Source: Melastoma dodecandrum
Taxonomy: Eukaryota > Streptophyta > Magnoliopsida > Myrtales > Melastomataceae
Assembly (NCBI GenBank): GCA_029817715.1
Contig: JARUPY010000396.1
Coordinates: 2,356,001 to 2,420,000, forward strand
Length of the DNA stretch: 64,000 nt
Reading direction: 5' to 3'
The notes beneath the pieces were generated by a model. It saw only the letters and a program-made list of their open reading frames with translations, was not told the DNA's origin and ran no database searches. A program made the translations under genes and the position numbers. Of this stretch, positions 51,843 to 63,657 are shown in pieces (position 1 is the first letter of the stretch; each line of letters opens with the position of its first letter).

Positions 51843-52439
51843 TGATACGAAGAAAAACCTGCAAGTAGAGTCAGGAAGAGAGGAGCCAAGAGGAGTGAGG
51901 TGAGAGGAAGGACGAATGCAGGAAGGTGGAAGAGAGAAGTGGAAGCAGCAATGGAAGTTGGAAGCAGCGGAAGGACTGTAGAAGGACTTGTGCAGAAGAA
52001 AAGAAGACAGGAAGAGAATCTGGAGGCGGGGTCGTTTGCCGTTATTTCATCTTTAAGTTTAAGTGTTGGGTCGGGTCAGGCTATAGTATAATGGATCCGG
52101 TGTAGAATGGGTTTGTGTAAAGGGGGCAGCCCAGCCCAAACTGGTAGTATAAAGATAGACAGGGTGAGAGAGACGGAAAAGTTAGTTAGTTTTCCGGTGA
52201 CGATGGTGGGTGACGGAATGGTGGTCTGGGTGATGATCTGGTGATGTTCGTTGTTGGCTTGTGTTGTTGGAGGTCGGATTAAGTGTTGCGTGGGAAATCG
52301 GGTGTTGTTGGATGTGTTGGTTGAATGAGATAGTGCTTTTCTGTGGCTCTGTTGATTTTGCTGTCATTTCTGCTGCTATTACGGCTGTACTGCTATTAGT
52401 AGTCTTGAGCGAATTTGGGTTCTGATTTCCAGCGTAACA
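51843..52439 (+). repeat. 5' LTR of outer gypsy element
   Basis: Begins TGATACGAAGAAAAACC and ends CAGCGTAACA. Pair of 63053-63652. Confidence 0.93.
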
Positions 52440-52471
52440 AGGGTATCAGAGCTGCGAACTGGGAAAGAGTG

Positions 52472-53345
52472 ATGGAGACGCGATACGGGGAGCTGAAGAA
52501 GGAACAGGAGGCCATGAGTTTGGTGCTGAGTGAGATGATGCAGCGAATGGAGTTGATGACGACGCAAATGAAGGAAATGCAGACGCACACTATGAGCCGG
52601 TTAACTGAAATGCAAACCCAGTTACGGGAGCTGGACAAAATGAAGGATTCCGGGTCTACGATGCTGGAAAGAGGATTAACGGAGAGGTCCTTGTCAAGGG
52701 AGGTTGAGGCGACCAGTAAGGGTCCGATGACATTCGTTATGCCCAAAATCGAGTTCCCCGATTTTGATGGAACCAATTTAGAGGACTGGCTGTACAAGTG
52801 CCAGCGTTACTTTGAATTAGAAGGAGTGCCGGAGGAAAAGAAGGTCAAATTGGCTTCGCTTTACATGTATGGAGGCGCGCTGCAGTGGCATTACACATAT
52901 ATAAGAAACAGAAATATGGGAACACCTCTGAGTTGGGAGGAATACGTAGCAGCCCTTAATCGAAGGTTCGGAACTGAAGTATTCGACGATCATACATGAC
53001 TGGAAGAATATGCCTACATGACTGAATATGCCTACATGACTGAATGTGCCTACATGACTGAATATGCCTACATGACTGTTTCAATCGAAGAACTTGAAAC
53101 AGGAGGGAAGGTTGGAAAATTTATATGCCTACATGACTGAATTTGATGCGTGCTTGAGACGGGTTCTAGAGAAGATTGAACTTCCGATGCAGTTTCAGGT
53201 GAGCTTGTTCATTAACGGACTGAAGGAGTACAGGAGCACCCTCTGGTTACTTCAGCCAGTGGACTTGCTTAGTGCACAGGCTAATGCCCGTATCTTGAGT
53301 CAGGATGCGCCACTTCTGGAAACGGGGCACGGTACTCGTCCTCTA
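52472..53345 (+). pseudogene. gag of outer gypsy element, disrupted by a short tandem expansion
   Basis: Starts with ATG at 52472 (METRYGELKKEQEAM) and follows the gag of the truncated element at 47689. It contains FPDFDGTNLEDWLYKCQRYF and ends its first frame at TGA 52997. Between 52997 and 53090 the expected sequence is replaced by four or five copies of an 18-bp unit TATGCCTACATGACTGAA. The gag frame then resumes near 53094 (KQEGRLENLYAYMTEF). The repeated unit is the same as that downstream gag sequence, so it appears to be locally templated. A further in-frame TGA follows at 53346. Confidence 0.8.
52997..53090. repeat. 18-bp tandem repeat expansion inside gag
   Basis: Units of TATGCCTACATGACTGAA, each with at most one change, follow one another. 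The same word occurs once in the normal gag sequence at about 53123-53140. Confidence 0.9.
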
Positions 53346-53348
53346 TGA

Positions 53349-55932
53349 TTTACTAGCAGGGTAGGCGCGAGGGAAGTGGGAACGAGGGAGGAATCTACTA
53401 TTCCTATATCAACCAGCGTGGGACCAATGAAAAATATGGGGTTACTGGGCAATTCTTACAGGAGTGGGGATAACAGGGGAGTTGCGACTGACGGAGATAA
53501 TAGAAATATGCAGCAGAGTCGGAGACGTCTAACACAAGAAGAAATAGAGGAGAGGAGACTAAAGGGCCTCTGTTTCGGATGTAATGAGCCATTTTCTCGG
53601 TCACACAGGTGTAATAAACACCAATTTTTCTATTTGATAGTAGAGGAAGAACAGGACGACGAAGAACATAAGAAGGGAGAAATCAAACTGGATGAAAGGA
53701 CAGCCAGGGACGAGGAGATTACTGTCACTATACACGCAATTAAAGGGGAAGAGGGAGGAACAGAAGTGAGGACCATGAAGGTGGAGGGATATTTCAGGAA
53801 AAGGAGTTTGAATGTGTTGATTGATTCGGGGAGCACTCACGATTTCTTGGATTCCGGGGTAGTTAAAGGTATGAATTTAGCCACTGTTCCCATTGCTCCT
53901 GTTAAAATTATGGTAGCCGACGGGAGAAATCTTTATTGTACCACCATGTTGAAGGGATTTGATTGGGAGATACAGAATCATAGTTTTGTGGCCGATTTTT
54001 ATGTGATTGCCTTGGGAGGATGTGAGATGGTATTAGGAGTGAAGTGGTTGGCTAAATTAGGAGATATTATCTGGAATTTCCAAGAATCCTTGATGAGATT
54101 CAGCTGGAAACAGAATGAAGTGAAGCTGGTCGGCAATGGAAGAGCTAATGACAGCAAATTATTATTACAATTGACAACAAGGGAAAGGAAATTTCGGAAC
54201 GAGGAGGTTCCAGTTCTGGTCTGCTGTTGGGGTGAGGTAAAGGAAGGTAAACCGATTGAATTGTCACCACATTGTTGTATCTTGGATGGACAGGAAGAGC
54301 ATACCAGTTGGAGTGAAGTCCTTAATTCATTTGAGGATATATTTCAGGAACCGAAAGGCTTACCTCCTTTTAGAGGACATGACCACCTAATTCAGTTGAA
54401 GGAAGGGGTACAGGGGGTTAACGTCCGACCCTACAAGCATTCTGCTCCTCAGAAGGATGTGATTGAACGAATGATTCAAGAACTGTTAGATGCCGGAGTG
54501 ATACAACCGAGCCGAAATTCGTTTTCTTCACCAATCGTCTTGGTTAAGAAGAAGGATGGGACCTGGAGGCTATGTGTGGATTACAGGGAGTTGAACGCCC
54601 TCACGGTGAAAGATAAGTACCCAATTCCTGTCATAGAAGAATTATTAGACGAATTGTTTGGAGCTACTATCTTTTCGAAGATAGATTTGAGGGCGGGGTA
54701 CCATCAAATCAGAATGGCACTTCAAGACATACATAAGACCGCTTTTAGAACACACGACGGCCATTACGAGTTCCTGGTGATGCCGTTTGGTCTAACCAAC
54801 GCTCCATCCACGTTTCAGGGGCTCATGAACACTATCTTCAGACCTTATTTGCGAAGATTTATTCTTGTCTTCTTTGATGACATATTGGTGTACTGCAAGA
54901 CAAAGGGGGAGCACGCGCTTCATCTGCAGAAGACACTGTCCATCTTGAGGAAGCACACCCTATTCACCAAACGGTCAAAATGTACTTTTGGAAGTTCCAA
55001 GGTAGAATACCTTGGCCATTTCATCGGAGCCGAGGGGGTCTCTACTGACCCAGCTAAAGTGAGGGCTGTTCGGGAATGGCCAACTCCTAAGATAGTGAAG
55101 CAGTTGAGGGGGTTCCTTGGGTTAAGTGGCTATTATCGGCGGTTCATGAAGGGGTATGGGGTAATCAGTAGACCCTTAACCGATTTGTTGAGGAAAGAAG
55201 CCTTCCACTGGACGCCACAAGCTCAGGAGGCGTTTGAGCAATTAAAACAGTCGCTCATCTCTGCACCCGTTTTGGCTCTTCTAGATGTCCATCAGACTTT
55301 CACGGTGGAGACAGATGCTTGCGAGGTGGGCATTGGAGCGGCGTTGATGCAGCAAGATCACCCAATTGCTTATATTAGCAAACACTTAAACCAACGACAT
55401 TATGGTTTGTCGGTATATGAAAAGGAGCTTTACTCAATTGTCTTTGCGGTGAGGAAGTGGCACCATTACCTCACGGGAAGGCACTTCATTATCCGGACAG
55501 ACCACAGGAGCTTGAAGTATTTGCTGGAGCAAAGGCTTCACACGGAAAGCCAATTCAAATGGTTAGTCAAATTGATGGGTTATGACTACGAGATCGTCTA
55601 TAAGAAGGGGAAGGAGAATGCCAGCAGATGCTCTGTCTAGAATTCAGGGTCCCGAGTTGTTATCTTTGGTGACTCGAGAATATTCTCCTACCTTGCTGGA
55701 TGAGGTAAAGGATAGTTGGACATCTGATGCAAAATGGGCAGCTGTAATTGACAAGCTTAAGAAGGGAGAACCGAACCAGTCAAAGTATCGTTGGCAGCAG
55801 AATCTATTGAAGAAAGGCTCGAAGCTGGTGGTAGGTGACAATAAGGAGCTTAAAACAAAAATAATTCGACTGTTTCACAGCAACCCAACTGGAGGACATT
55901 CGGGAGTGTTTCCAACCTATAAAAAAGTCAGG
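53349..55932 (+). pseudogene. Gag C-terminus, protease, RT, RNase H and start of integrase of outer element
   Basis: The same frame continues after the TGA at 53346. Zinc knuckle CFGCNEPFSRSHRC, protease LIDSGSTHDF, reverse transcriptase with FFDDILVYC and RNase H VETDACEVGIGAALMQ are open to 55640. There, after KKGKEN, a frameshift moves the sequence into the frame of the next part (ADALSRIQGPELL), which continues to integrase PTGGHSGVFPTYKKV. Compared with the sister element at 47689 the order and spacing are identical. The frame is cut at 55932 by the nested element and resumes at 61847. Confidence 0.9.
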
Positions 55933-56757
55933 TGATACAAAGACGGACGACAACTTAGCCCAGTCGACGCGCAGCAAGAGAGGCGTCACTTTACTCGTTT
56001 GCGACTGAGTCGACGAGTGCGACTGAAGGACGTCGACTTGACGAGTGCGACTTGCGGAGGTGCGACTTGACATCATCAGCGACTGAGCAACGAAGAGTCG
56101 GCTAAGCCAGGAGTCTCGAAGATGAAGAGCCTCAAAGAAGCTGAATCAAATCGCATTCCTCATTCATGCACTTGTCATTCATGCTTTGCATTTACTTTGT
56201 TGCATTACCAATAAGCCATTTATGGCCCGTCCATGAATCTTACCTTGCATGCATCTAGCCTAGGTTCATTTCGTGCATTTAAGTTCTTTTTCAGGTGTTC
56301 CCTATATAATGGGCACCTAGTACTCATTTGGAAGGCAGCTTTTGGAGCTTTTGGAATCAAATTATAAACCCTTATCAGACTTAGTGTTTTTTTTATCCGA
56401 AGTGAGTGGATTCTCCTTCAAACCTCGTTCTTCATTTGGTGGATTTCCAAGTGCGGATTGAGTAGAGTGTACCAACCGGTGGTGGTGTATCTGTATCCTC
56501 CGTGTTGTGCCTCGCCCTCGTCTTGTTCGTGGTGGTGTATCTGTATCCACGGCCAAACGAGTCTACCCGAGTCTTCTTTCACGGTGGTGCATCTGTATCC
56601 GTGAAGGTTGATCTCAACCATTCCTTTTCTTCATTCAGCCGCCTACCCCACACACCTTCCGTCCATACCGAGCGTCACTCCATTCCGCACCCATTCCAGT
56701 GACGTCCCCATTCGTTTTCGGTTTAGGAATCAACTATTCCTTGCCGTCCCCGTACCA
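55933..56757 (+). repeat. 5' LTR of nested gypsy element
   Basis: Starts TGATACAAAGACGGACG and ends CCCGTACCA. It contains the repeated word GTGGTGTATCTGTATCC near 56480-56600, also present in the relic at 24.4 kb. Confidence 0.95.
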
Positions 56758-56784
56758 TCTTGGTATCAGAGCGCAAGGTTATCA

Positions 56785-59700
56785 ATGGCCGGAAGATTTC
56801 AACGCGGTATGACTCTAGACGAAGCACAAGTTGCTCGGCTTGAGGAGCAGATAGCTGATCTTCAACAGCAACTACAGTCGTTACGGACACACCATGCATC
56901 GACTTCCCGCAGTCGAATTGAGAGCGATGATGAGGAGAACCCATGGCGTGAGGAGTCTCAACGAGGTTCTTCACCGGAGTATCGTAGGCAGGAGAGAAGA
57001 GCCCCGACGATGAATGTTCATATTCCGGAGTTCGAAGGAAACTTGGACCCCAACGAGTTCATCGATTGGATGCACACCGTGGAGCGCATCTTTGATTACG
57101 AAGAAGTGCCCGAGGAGCGAAAGGTGAAACTGGCTGCCTTGAAATTGAAGAAGTACGCGAGTTTGTGGTGGGAGAACACCAACCAGCAGCGCCGTAGGGA
57201 AGGGCGTGATAAAATTCGTACGTGGTCAAAAATGAAGAGGGCCATGACGAAGAGATTTCTACCGGAGCATCATCGACGAGATCTCTACCTCAAATTGCAG
57301 TCGCTACAACAAATCTCAAGTGTATCGGAGTATACATGGGAGTTCGAGAGACTGTTGCTGCAATGTGATGTCCAAGAAGCCCCAGAGCAAACCATTGCCA
57401 GGTATCTTCGAGGACTTAAGCCCCAAATCGCAGATGCCGTTGACCTACAACAATATTGGAGTTTCAACGATGTGCGAGCATTGGCGCACAAGGTGGAGCA
57501 GCAGCAAGCGAGGAGAGCGACTACCCGCCCATTTGTGAAGGCTTCGCCTTTCAACAAGGGGAGTAGCTCCCAGGCAAAGCCACCACTGACGACATCGAGA
57601 AAAACTCCTTCATCGACTACCAGACCGGAAGTTAAGTCGAACGAGCGAGATAATGCTAGACGATGTTTCAAGTGCCAAGGAATAGGACACATGGCTTCTG
57701 AGTGTCCGACGAGAAGAAACGTTGTCATTAGAGAGCCGTCTGATGGAGAAGAAGAGTTCGATGAGAACGTCGACCCTGTTTGGGATGCCGAAGAGATAGA
57801 GGAGTATCCGGACGAAGGAGAGCTGTTGGTCGTCCGAAAGGCTTTAAGTGTGACACCGGCGAAAGAGGAAAGTCAAAGGGAGAGCATCTTCCATACTAGG
57901 TGCACCGTTGCAGGAAAGGTTTGTTTGGTGATTGTGGATAGTGGTAGCTGCACCAACGCCGTGTCTAGAACGATGGTTGAAAAGCTGAAGTTGCCCATCG
58001 AAGCGCACCCACATCCCTATCGTCTACAATGGCTCAACAAGGAGAGTGACGTTCGAGTCACCCAGCGAGCGCGAGTTCCATTTTCCATTGGGAAGAGCTA
58101 CCAGGATGAAGTCGCTTGCGACGTCATTCCCATGGATGCATGCCACCTACTATTAGGGAGACCGTGGCAGTTTGATCGACGCGCGCAACACGACGGGTAT
58201 CGCAATACGTATTCCATCCATATCGGAGAGAAGAAGGTCACTTTGATGCCCCTCACTAGTCAGCCTACAATCGCGACCCAGGATCGACTTAGCGACCAGC
58301 CTCTCAAGGGAGTTCAACTAGTTCGAGCGATTCAAGAAGGTGAGAAGGCTTATTTTGTGGTTCTTGTCGAATCTGCCCCAGGTCAAGCGACGAGCCATCC
58401 TCAGGCCGCTTCCATTCTTGAGGAGTTCAAGGACGTATTTCCAGAGGAGCTACCACCGATGCGGAGCATCCAACATCAAATCGACTTGGTTCCAGGGGCG
58501 TCGCTACCAAATAGACCAGCCTATCGATGCAACCCAGAGGAGGCAAAGGAGTTGCAGAGGCAAGTCGACGAGCTTGTCAACAAGGGATCAGTTCGAGAAA
58601 GTTTGAGCCCATGTTCGGTTCCAGCCATATTGGTGCCGAAGAAGGATGGCACATGGAGAATGTGCATGGACAGTCGAGCGATCAACAAAATCACAGTAAA
58701 GTATCGCTTTCCTATCCCTCGACTGGATGATATGTTGGATGAATTGCATGGAGCGCAGGTGTTTTCCAAAGTGGATTTGCGAAGTGGTTATCACCAGATC
58801 CGGATGAAAGAAGGCGACGAGTGGAAGACAGCCTTCAAGACTAAGTACGGGTTGTACGAATGGTTGGTGATGCCATTTGGATTGTCAAACGCGCCCAGCA
58901 CGTTCATGCGACTAATGACCCATGTTTTGCGACCATTCATGGGGAAGTTTGTGGTCGTCTACTTCGACGATATTCTTGTCTACAGCCGGAGCAATAAGGA
59001 GCATATCAATCATTTGCGAGCTGTGTTCAACACACTTCGGGAGGAAAAGCTATATGGAAATCTCAAGAAATGTGAGTTCTTCCAACCGAGTGTAATATTT
59101 CTTGGATTTGTCGTCTCAGCAGAAGGAATTAAGGTGGACGAGAGCAAGATTGAAGCGATCAAGGAGTGGCCGTCTCCAAGGAGTTTCCATGACGTTCGCA
59201 GCTTCCATGGCTTGGCGTCGTTCTATCGGAGGTTCATTCAAGGATTTAGCTCAATCGCAGCCCCACTCACCGAATGTTTGAAGGGAGACAAATTCGAGTG
59301 GACGCCAGTCGCACAAGCTAGTTTCGAGCGACTGAAGGAGTGTCTAAGCGCAGCCCCAGTTCTAGCTTTACCCGACTTTGCGAAGATGTTCGAAGTGGAA
59401 TGTGATGCATCGGGAGTAGGAATTGGAGGAGTTTTGCTGCAGGAGGGAAGACCCATCGCTTATTTCAGCGAGAAGCTTAATGGCGCCAAATTGAACTACT
59501 CGACATATGACAAGGAGTTCTTAGCAATTGTTCGAGTACTCGAGACTTGGAGTCATTACTTGCTGCCCAGAGAGTTTGTGTTGCACACCGATCATGAAGC
59601 TCTCAAGTACATCAATGGTCAGCACAAGCTTAGTCGCCGACATGCGAAGTGGGTAGAGTTTCTACAAGCATTCAACTTTGTCTTGAAGCACAAACCAGGC

Positions 59701-59925
59701 GCGAAGAATGTAGTCGCAGATGTTCTCTCGAGGAAAATTATCTTACTATCTGCGATGGAGACAAAGCTGATTGGATTTGTGTATCCGAAGGAGTTGTACA
59801 AGGACGATGAAGATTTTGGAGCGATCTTCGTCCAATGCGCCCAGCAAGCTATCAATCGATTCCACCAGGTGAATGGATTCTTATTTCGCGACTCTAAGCT
59901 ATGCATTCCAAGGAGTTCGACGTGA
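56785..59925 (+). CDS. Nested element Gag, protease, RT, RNase H (up to an internal stop)
   Basis: ATG 56785 lies 24 bases after the primer-binding site start. Domains: Gag capsid ([20 protein letters not shown]); canonical zinc knuckle [14 protein letters not shown]; protease [10 protein letters not shown]; reverse transcriptase with [13 protein letters not shown] and catalytic YFDDILVYS; RNase H with [16 protein letters not shown] and ending [11 protein letters not shown]. The frame stops at TGA 59923-59925, immediately before the integrase zinc finger. The downstream frame is the same phase, so this is one nonsense change, best explained as CGA to TGA. Confidence 0.93.
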   Translation: MAGRFQRGMTLDEAQVARLEEQIADLQQQLQSLRTHHASTSRSRIESDDEENPWREESQRGSSPEYRRQERRAPTMNVHIPEFEGNLDPNEFIDWMHTVERIFDYEEVPEERKVKLAALKLKKYASLWWENTNQQRRREGRDKIRTWSKMKRAMTKRFLPEHHRRDLYLKLQSLQQISSVSEYTWEFERLLLQCDVQEAPEQTIARYLRGLKPQIADAVDLQQYWSFNDVRALAHKVEQQQARRATTRPFVKASPFNKGSSSQAKPPLTTSRKTPSSTTRPEVKSNERDNARRCFKCQGIGHMASECPTRRNVVIREPSDGEEEFDENVDPVWDAEEIEEYPDEGELLVVRKALSVTPAKEESQRESIFHTRCTVAGKVCLVIVDSGSCTNAVSRTMVEKLKLPIEAHPHPYRLQWLNKESDVRVTQRARVPFSIGKSYQDEVACDVIPMDACHLLLGRPWQFDRRAQHDGYRNTYSIHIGEKKVTLMPLTSQPTIATQDRLSDQPLKGVQLVRAIQEGEKAYFVVLVESAPGQATSHPQAASILEEFKDVFPEELPPMRSIQHQIDLVPGASLPNRPAYRCNPEEAKELQRQVDELVNKGSVRESLSPCSVPAILVPKKDGTWRMCMDSRAINKITVKYRFPIPRLDDMLDELHGAQVFSKVDLRSGYHQIRMKEGDEWKTAFKTKYGLYEWLVMPFGLSNAPSTFMRLMTHVLRPFMGKFVVVYFDDILVYSRSNKEHINHLRAVFNTLREEKLYGNLKKCEFFQPSVIFLGFVVSAEGIKVDESKIEAIKEWPSPRSFHDVRSFHGLASFYRRFIQGFSSIAAPLTECLKGDKFEWTPVAQASFERLKECLSAAPVLALPDFAKMFEVECDASGVGIGGVLLQEGRPIAYFSEKLNGAKLNYSTYDKEFLAIVRVLETWSHYLLPREFVLHTDHEALKYINGQHKLSRRHAKWVEFLQAFNFVLKHKPGAKNVVADVLSRKIILLSAMETKLIGFVYPKELYKDDEDFGAIFVQCAQQAINRFHQVNGFLFRDSKLCIPRSST

Positions 59926-61101
59926 GAGCTACTTATACGAGAAGTCCATGGAGGAGGAATCGCTGGACATTTTGGAGTTGACAAGACGCTGGCAATGCTA
60001 CAAGAGCATTTCTATTGGCCTCGAATGGAGAAGCAAGTGCGAGGACTAATCGCGAGATGTGCGACTTGCCAGCAGGCGAAGAGCCGTGTCCAACCTCAGG
60101 GTCTCTACACTCCATTGCCCGTCCCAGAGCGACCATGGGAACATGTGAGTATGGATTTTGTACTAGGATTGCCAAGAACGCAACGAAGAAAGGATTCGAT
60201 CATGGTAGTGGTCGACCGATTTTCGAAGATGGCACACTTCATCCCATGTCAGAAAACGGACGATGCGACCAACGTAGCAGATTTGTACTTTCGAGAAGTG
60301 CTAAGGTTGCATGGAGTACCCAAGTCGATCGTTTCAGATCGCGACACGAAGTTCCTAAGCTACTTTTGGAAGACACTGTGGCACAAGTTGGGAACGAAGC
60401 TCTTGTTCAGCACAGCTTATCATCCGCAAACCGATGGACAAACGAAGGTTGTCAATTGCACTATGGTCGCAATCCTTCGAACCTTGGTCTCGAAGAACCA
60501 GAAGGATTGGGACATCAAGCTTGCCCATGCTGAATTCGCATACAATCGAGCCCCAAGTTCGACAACGAAGTCATCACCCTTCCAGGTAGTCTACGGACTC
60601 AATCCTTTAGTCCCTGTTGAACTAATGCCTGCGAGCAATATGAGGTCAGTTAGCCGAGATGCTGAGGAGCGCGTTAAGCAGATGCGATTGCTCCATGAGA
60701 AGACTCGAGCGCAGATCGAGAAGGCCAATCAACGTTACACGGAAAGAGCCAATCGCGGAAGAAGAGTGAAGATATTTCAGCCCGGAGACTTAGTTTGGAT
60801 TCATTTGCGCAAGGACCGATTCCCAGGCAAGAGGAAGAACAAGCTAATGCCGCGCGCAGAAGGACCATTCAAGATCGTCGAGCGCATCAACGACAACGCC
60901 TACAAAATTGATCTTCCAGGTGACTATGGAGTTTCTGCCACATTCAACGTCCAGGATCTCATGCCATTTGTGGAGGATGACGACGACGAGAGTTTGAGGA
61001 CAAACTCTTTTCAACAAGGGGAGGATGATACAAAGACGGACGACAACTTAGCCCAGTCGACGCGCAGCAAGAGAGGCGTCACTCTACTCGTTTGCGACTG
61101 A
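59926..61101 (+). pseudogene. Nested element integrase, reaching into the 3' LTR
   Basis: In the same frame as the upstream polyprotein. The HHCC finger is present (HGGGIAGHFG...ARCATCQQAK). Catalytic Asp residues are in DFVLGLPR and SDRDTKF. The third position reads DGQTK at 60445-60447, where retroviral-type integrases need Glu, so the active site is lost. A C-terminal domain with GDLVWIHLRKDRFPGKRKN follows, then an acidic tail. No chromodomain is seen. The frame crosses the 3' LTR start at 61026 and stops at 61101. Integrase reading into the 3' LTR and lack of a canonical chromodomain fit the CRM group, by inference. Confidence 0.85.
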
Positions 61102-61841
61102 GTCGACGAGTGCGACTGAAGGACGTCGACTTGACGTGTGCGACTTGAGGAGGTGCGACTTGACATCATCAGCGACTGAGCAACGAAGAGTCGGCCAAGC
61201 CAAGAGTCTCGAAGATGAAGAGTCTCAAAGAAGCTGAATCAATTCGCATTCCTCATTCATGCACTTGTCATTCATGCTTTGCATTTACTTTGTTGCATTA
61301 CCAATAAGCCATTTATGGCCCGTCCATGAATCTTACCTTGCATGCATCTAGCCTAGGTTCATTTCGTGCATTTAAGTTCTTTTTCAGGTGTTCCCTATAT
61401 AATGGGCACCTAGTACTCATTTGGAAGGCAGCTTTTGGAATCAAATTATAAACCCTTATCAGACTTAGTGTTTTTTTTATCCGAAGTGAGTGGATTCTCC
61501 TTCAAACCTCGTTCTTCATTTGGTGGATTTCCAAGTGCGGATTGAGTAGAGTGTACCAACCGGTGGTGGTGTATCTGTATCCTCCGTGTTGTGCCTCGCC
61601 CTCGTCTTGTTCATGGTGGTGTATCTGTATCCACGGCCAAACGAGTCTACCCGAGTCTTCTTTCACGGTGGTGCATCTGTATCCGTGAAGGTTGATCTCA
61701 ACCATTCCTTTTCTTCATTCAGCCGCCTACCCCACACACCTTCCGTCCATACCGAGCGTCACTCCATTCCGCACCCTTTCCAGTGACGTCCCCATTCGTT
61801 TTCGGTTTAGGAATCAACTATTCCTTGCCGTCCCCGTATCA
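61026..61841 (+). repeat. 3' LTR of nested gypsy element
   Basis: Same start as the 5' LTR and ends CCCGTATCA next to the TSD. It lacks 9 bp (one copy of GGAGCTTTT near 61434) relative to the 5' LTR. Confidence 0.95.
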
Positions 61842-61846
61842 TCAGG

Positions 61847-63055
61847 AGTTTGTTCTTTTGGAAAGGTATTGAGAGGGACATTAGACAATACATCAAGGGG
61901 TGTGAAACTTGTTTGCGATGCAAGTACGATCATACAGCTTCACCGGGACTACTTCAACCGTTACCAATACCCAATGAGGTATGGAGGGACATTTCGATGG
62001 ATTTCATAGAAGGGTTGTCGTTGTCGCAAGGAAAAGATAGTATCCTGGTGGTCGTAGACAGACTGAGTAAGTATGGCCACTTCATTGCTCTTCATCACCC
62101 CTATTCAGCTAAAGTGGTGAATCAACTCTTTCTGGACAACATCTTTAAATTGCATGAGCTGCCGGCTACCATAGTAAGTGATCGAGATACCATTTTTCTG
62201 AGTAAATTTTGGAGGGATTTGATGTCATTACAGGGGGTAGAGTTACACATGTCTACGGCCTACCATCCTCAAAACGATGGGCAAACGGAGGTGCTGAAAA
62301 GATGCTTAGAAACGTATATCAGATGCATGGTTGGTGATTGTCCAAAAGAGTGGGGAAGATGGCTGTCGTTAGCTGAATGGTGGTACAATAGTACCTACCA
62401 CACCACCATCCGGATGAGCCCATTTGAAGCTTTATACGGGTATCCTCCGCCAATACACATTCCTTATCTCCCACATGATCATGTCTTACCTGCAGTGGAC
62501 CGTGAATTACGGGACAGAGAAGGAATGATTGGGGTGTTAAGATTTCAGCTGGATAGAGCACAACATCGCATGAAGCAACAAGCGGACAAGCATCGTGAGG
62601 ACAGGGAGTTTGCTATCGGAGATTGGGTATATGTGAAGTTAAGACCCTATAAACAGCAGTCTGTTGTGAGGAGAAGCTACCACAAGTTGTCTCCGTTGTT
62701 CTACGGTCCCTATAAAGTAATCGATCGGATTGGCAAGGTGGCTTATAGATTGGAGTTACCAGTGGGATCTGAAATACATCCCACCTTCCATGTTTCTAAG
62801 CTCAAGCGTAGTGTTTCTGACGTGGACCGAGTTTCTTCTGTTTTACCTGCATTTTGTGAGCCTCCGAGCAGGAAACCAGTTGCCATCCTGGCCAGGCGTA
62901 TGGTGAAGAGGGGAAATCGAGGGGCAACTAAAGTGCTGGTGCAATGGGATGGAGAATTGGAAGAAGATGCAACATGGGAATTCCTTTTTGATCTGCAGAA
63001 CTCTTATCCCGGCTGTACACTTGAGGACAAGTGTACTTTGAGAGGGGACGCTTGA
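61847..63055 (+). pseudogene. Outer element integrase C-terminal part with chromodomain
   Basis: Continues the outer integrase directly after the nested element: SLFFWKGIERDIRQYI, HHCC end CLRCKYDH, catalytic Asp in DFIEGLSLS and SDRDTIF, and Glu in DGQTEVLKR, so this half of the active site is intact. The C-terminal domain has GDWVYVKLRPYKQQSV, then HPTFHVSKLK. A chromodomain follows (VAILARRMVKRGN...VLVQWDG...ATWEF), the mark of chromoviruses. It ends at the purine tract before the 3' LTR. On its own it has lost its start. Confidence 0.9.
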
Positions 63056-63652
63056 TACGAAGAAAAACCTGCAAGTAGAGTCAGGAAGAGAGGAGCCAAG
63101 AGGAGTGAGGTGAGAGGAAGGACGAATGCAGGAAGGTGGAAGAGAGAAGTGGAAGCAGCAACGGAAGTTGGAAGCAGCAGTGGAAGGACTGTGGAAGGAC
63201 TTGTGCAGAAGAAAAGAAGACAGGAAGAGAATCTGGAGGCGGGGTCGTTGGCCGTTATTTCATCTTTAAGTTTAAGTGTTGGGTCGGGTCAGGCTATAGT
63301 ATAATGGATCCGGTGTAGAATGGGTTTGTGTAAAGGGGGCAGCCCAGCCCAAACTGGTAGTATAAAGATAGACAGGGAGAGAGAGACGGAGAAGTTAGTT
63401 AGTTTTCCGGTGACGATGGTGGGTGACGGAATGGTGGTCTGGGTGATGATCTGGTGATGTTCGTTGTTGGCTTGTGTTGTCGGAGGTCGGATTAAGTGTT
63501 GCGTGGGAAATCGGGTGTTGTTGGACGTGTTGGTTGAATGAGATAGTGCTTTTCTGTGGCTCTGTTGATTTTGCTGTCATTTCTGCTGCTATTACGGCTG
63601 TACTGCTATTAGTAGTCTGGAGCGAATTTGGGTTCTGATTTCCTGCGTAACA
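63053..63652 (+). repeat. 3' LTR of outer gypsy element
   Basis: Begins TGATACGAAGAAAAACC and ends CTGCGTAACA, followed by the TSD CGCCC. Confidence 0.95.
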
Positions 63653-63657
63653 CGCCC

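Larger units (their letters stand above)
55933..61841 (+). mobile_element. Nested Ty3/gypsy element (CRM-like), both LTRs, TSD TCAGG
   Basis: Complete element of 5.9 kb inside the integrase gene of the outer element. LTRs 55933-56757 and 61026-61841 differ by about ten substitutions and a 9-bp gap. The target duplication TCAGG is perfect (55928-55932, 61842-61846). Removing the element and one TSD restores the outer integrase frame through the junction. The primer-binding site TGGTATCAGAGCGCAAGG starts at 56761, matching initiator tRNA-Met priming. The purine tract AAGGGGAGGA precedes the 3' LTR. The single polyprotein frame has one internal stop and a changed integrase active site. Confidence 0.96.
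51843..63652 (+). mobile_element. Ty3/gypsy chromovirus with both LTRs, TSD CGCCC, carrying a nested element
   Basis: LTRs 51843-52439 and 63053-63652 differ by about nine substitutions and one 3-bp gap, so the insertion is fairly recent. The target duplication CGCCC is perfect (51838-51842, 63653-63657). A primer-binding-like site (GGGTATCAGAGC, 52441 on) and a purine tract GAGAGGGGACGCT before 63053 are present. Without the inner element it is about 5.9 kb. The coding region has an 18-bp repeat expansion in gag, an in-frame TGA at 53346, a frameshift near 55625 and the nested insertion at 55932, so it is not autonomous. It lies in or next to the SnRK1 leader exon. Confidence 0.95.

Noticed and set aside
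52997..53090. Possible CRISPR-like array of 18-bp repeats
   Set aside because: Repeats are directly adjacent without spacers and sit within a retrotransposon gag gene in a plant genome.
56785..61101. Frameshift between pol and integrase of the nested element
   Set aside because: The two parts are in the same frame; a single TGA separates them, so it is a nonsense change rather than a frameshift.
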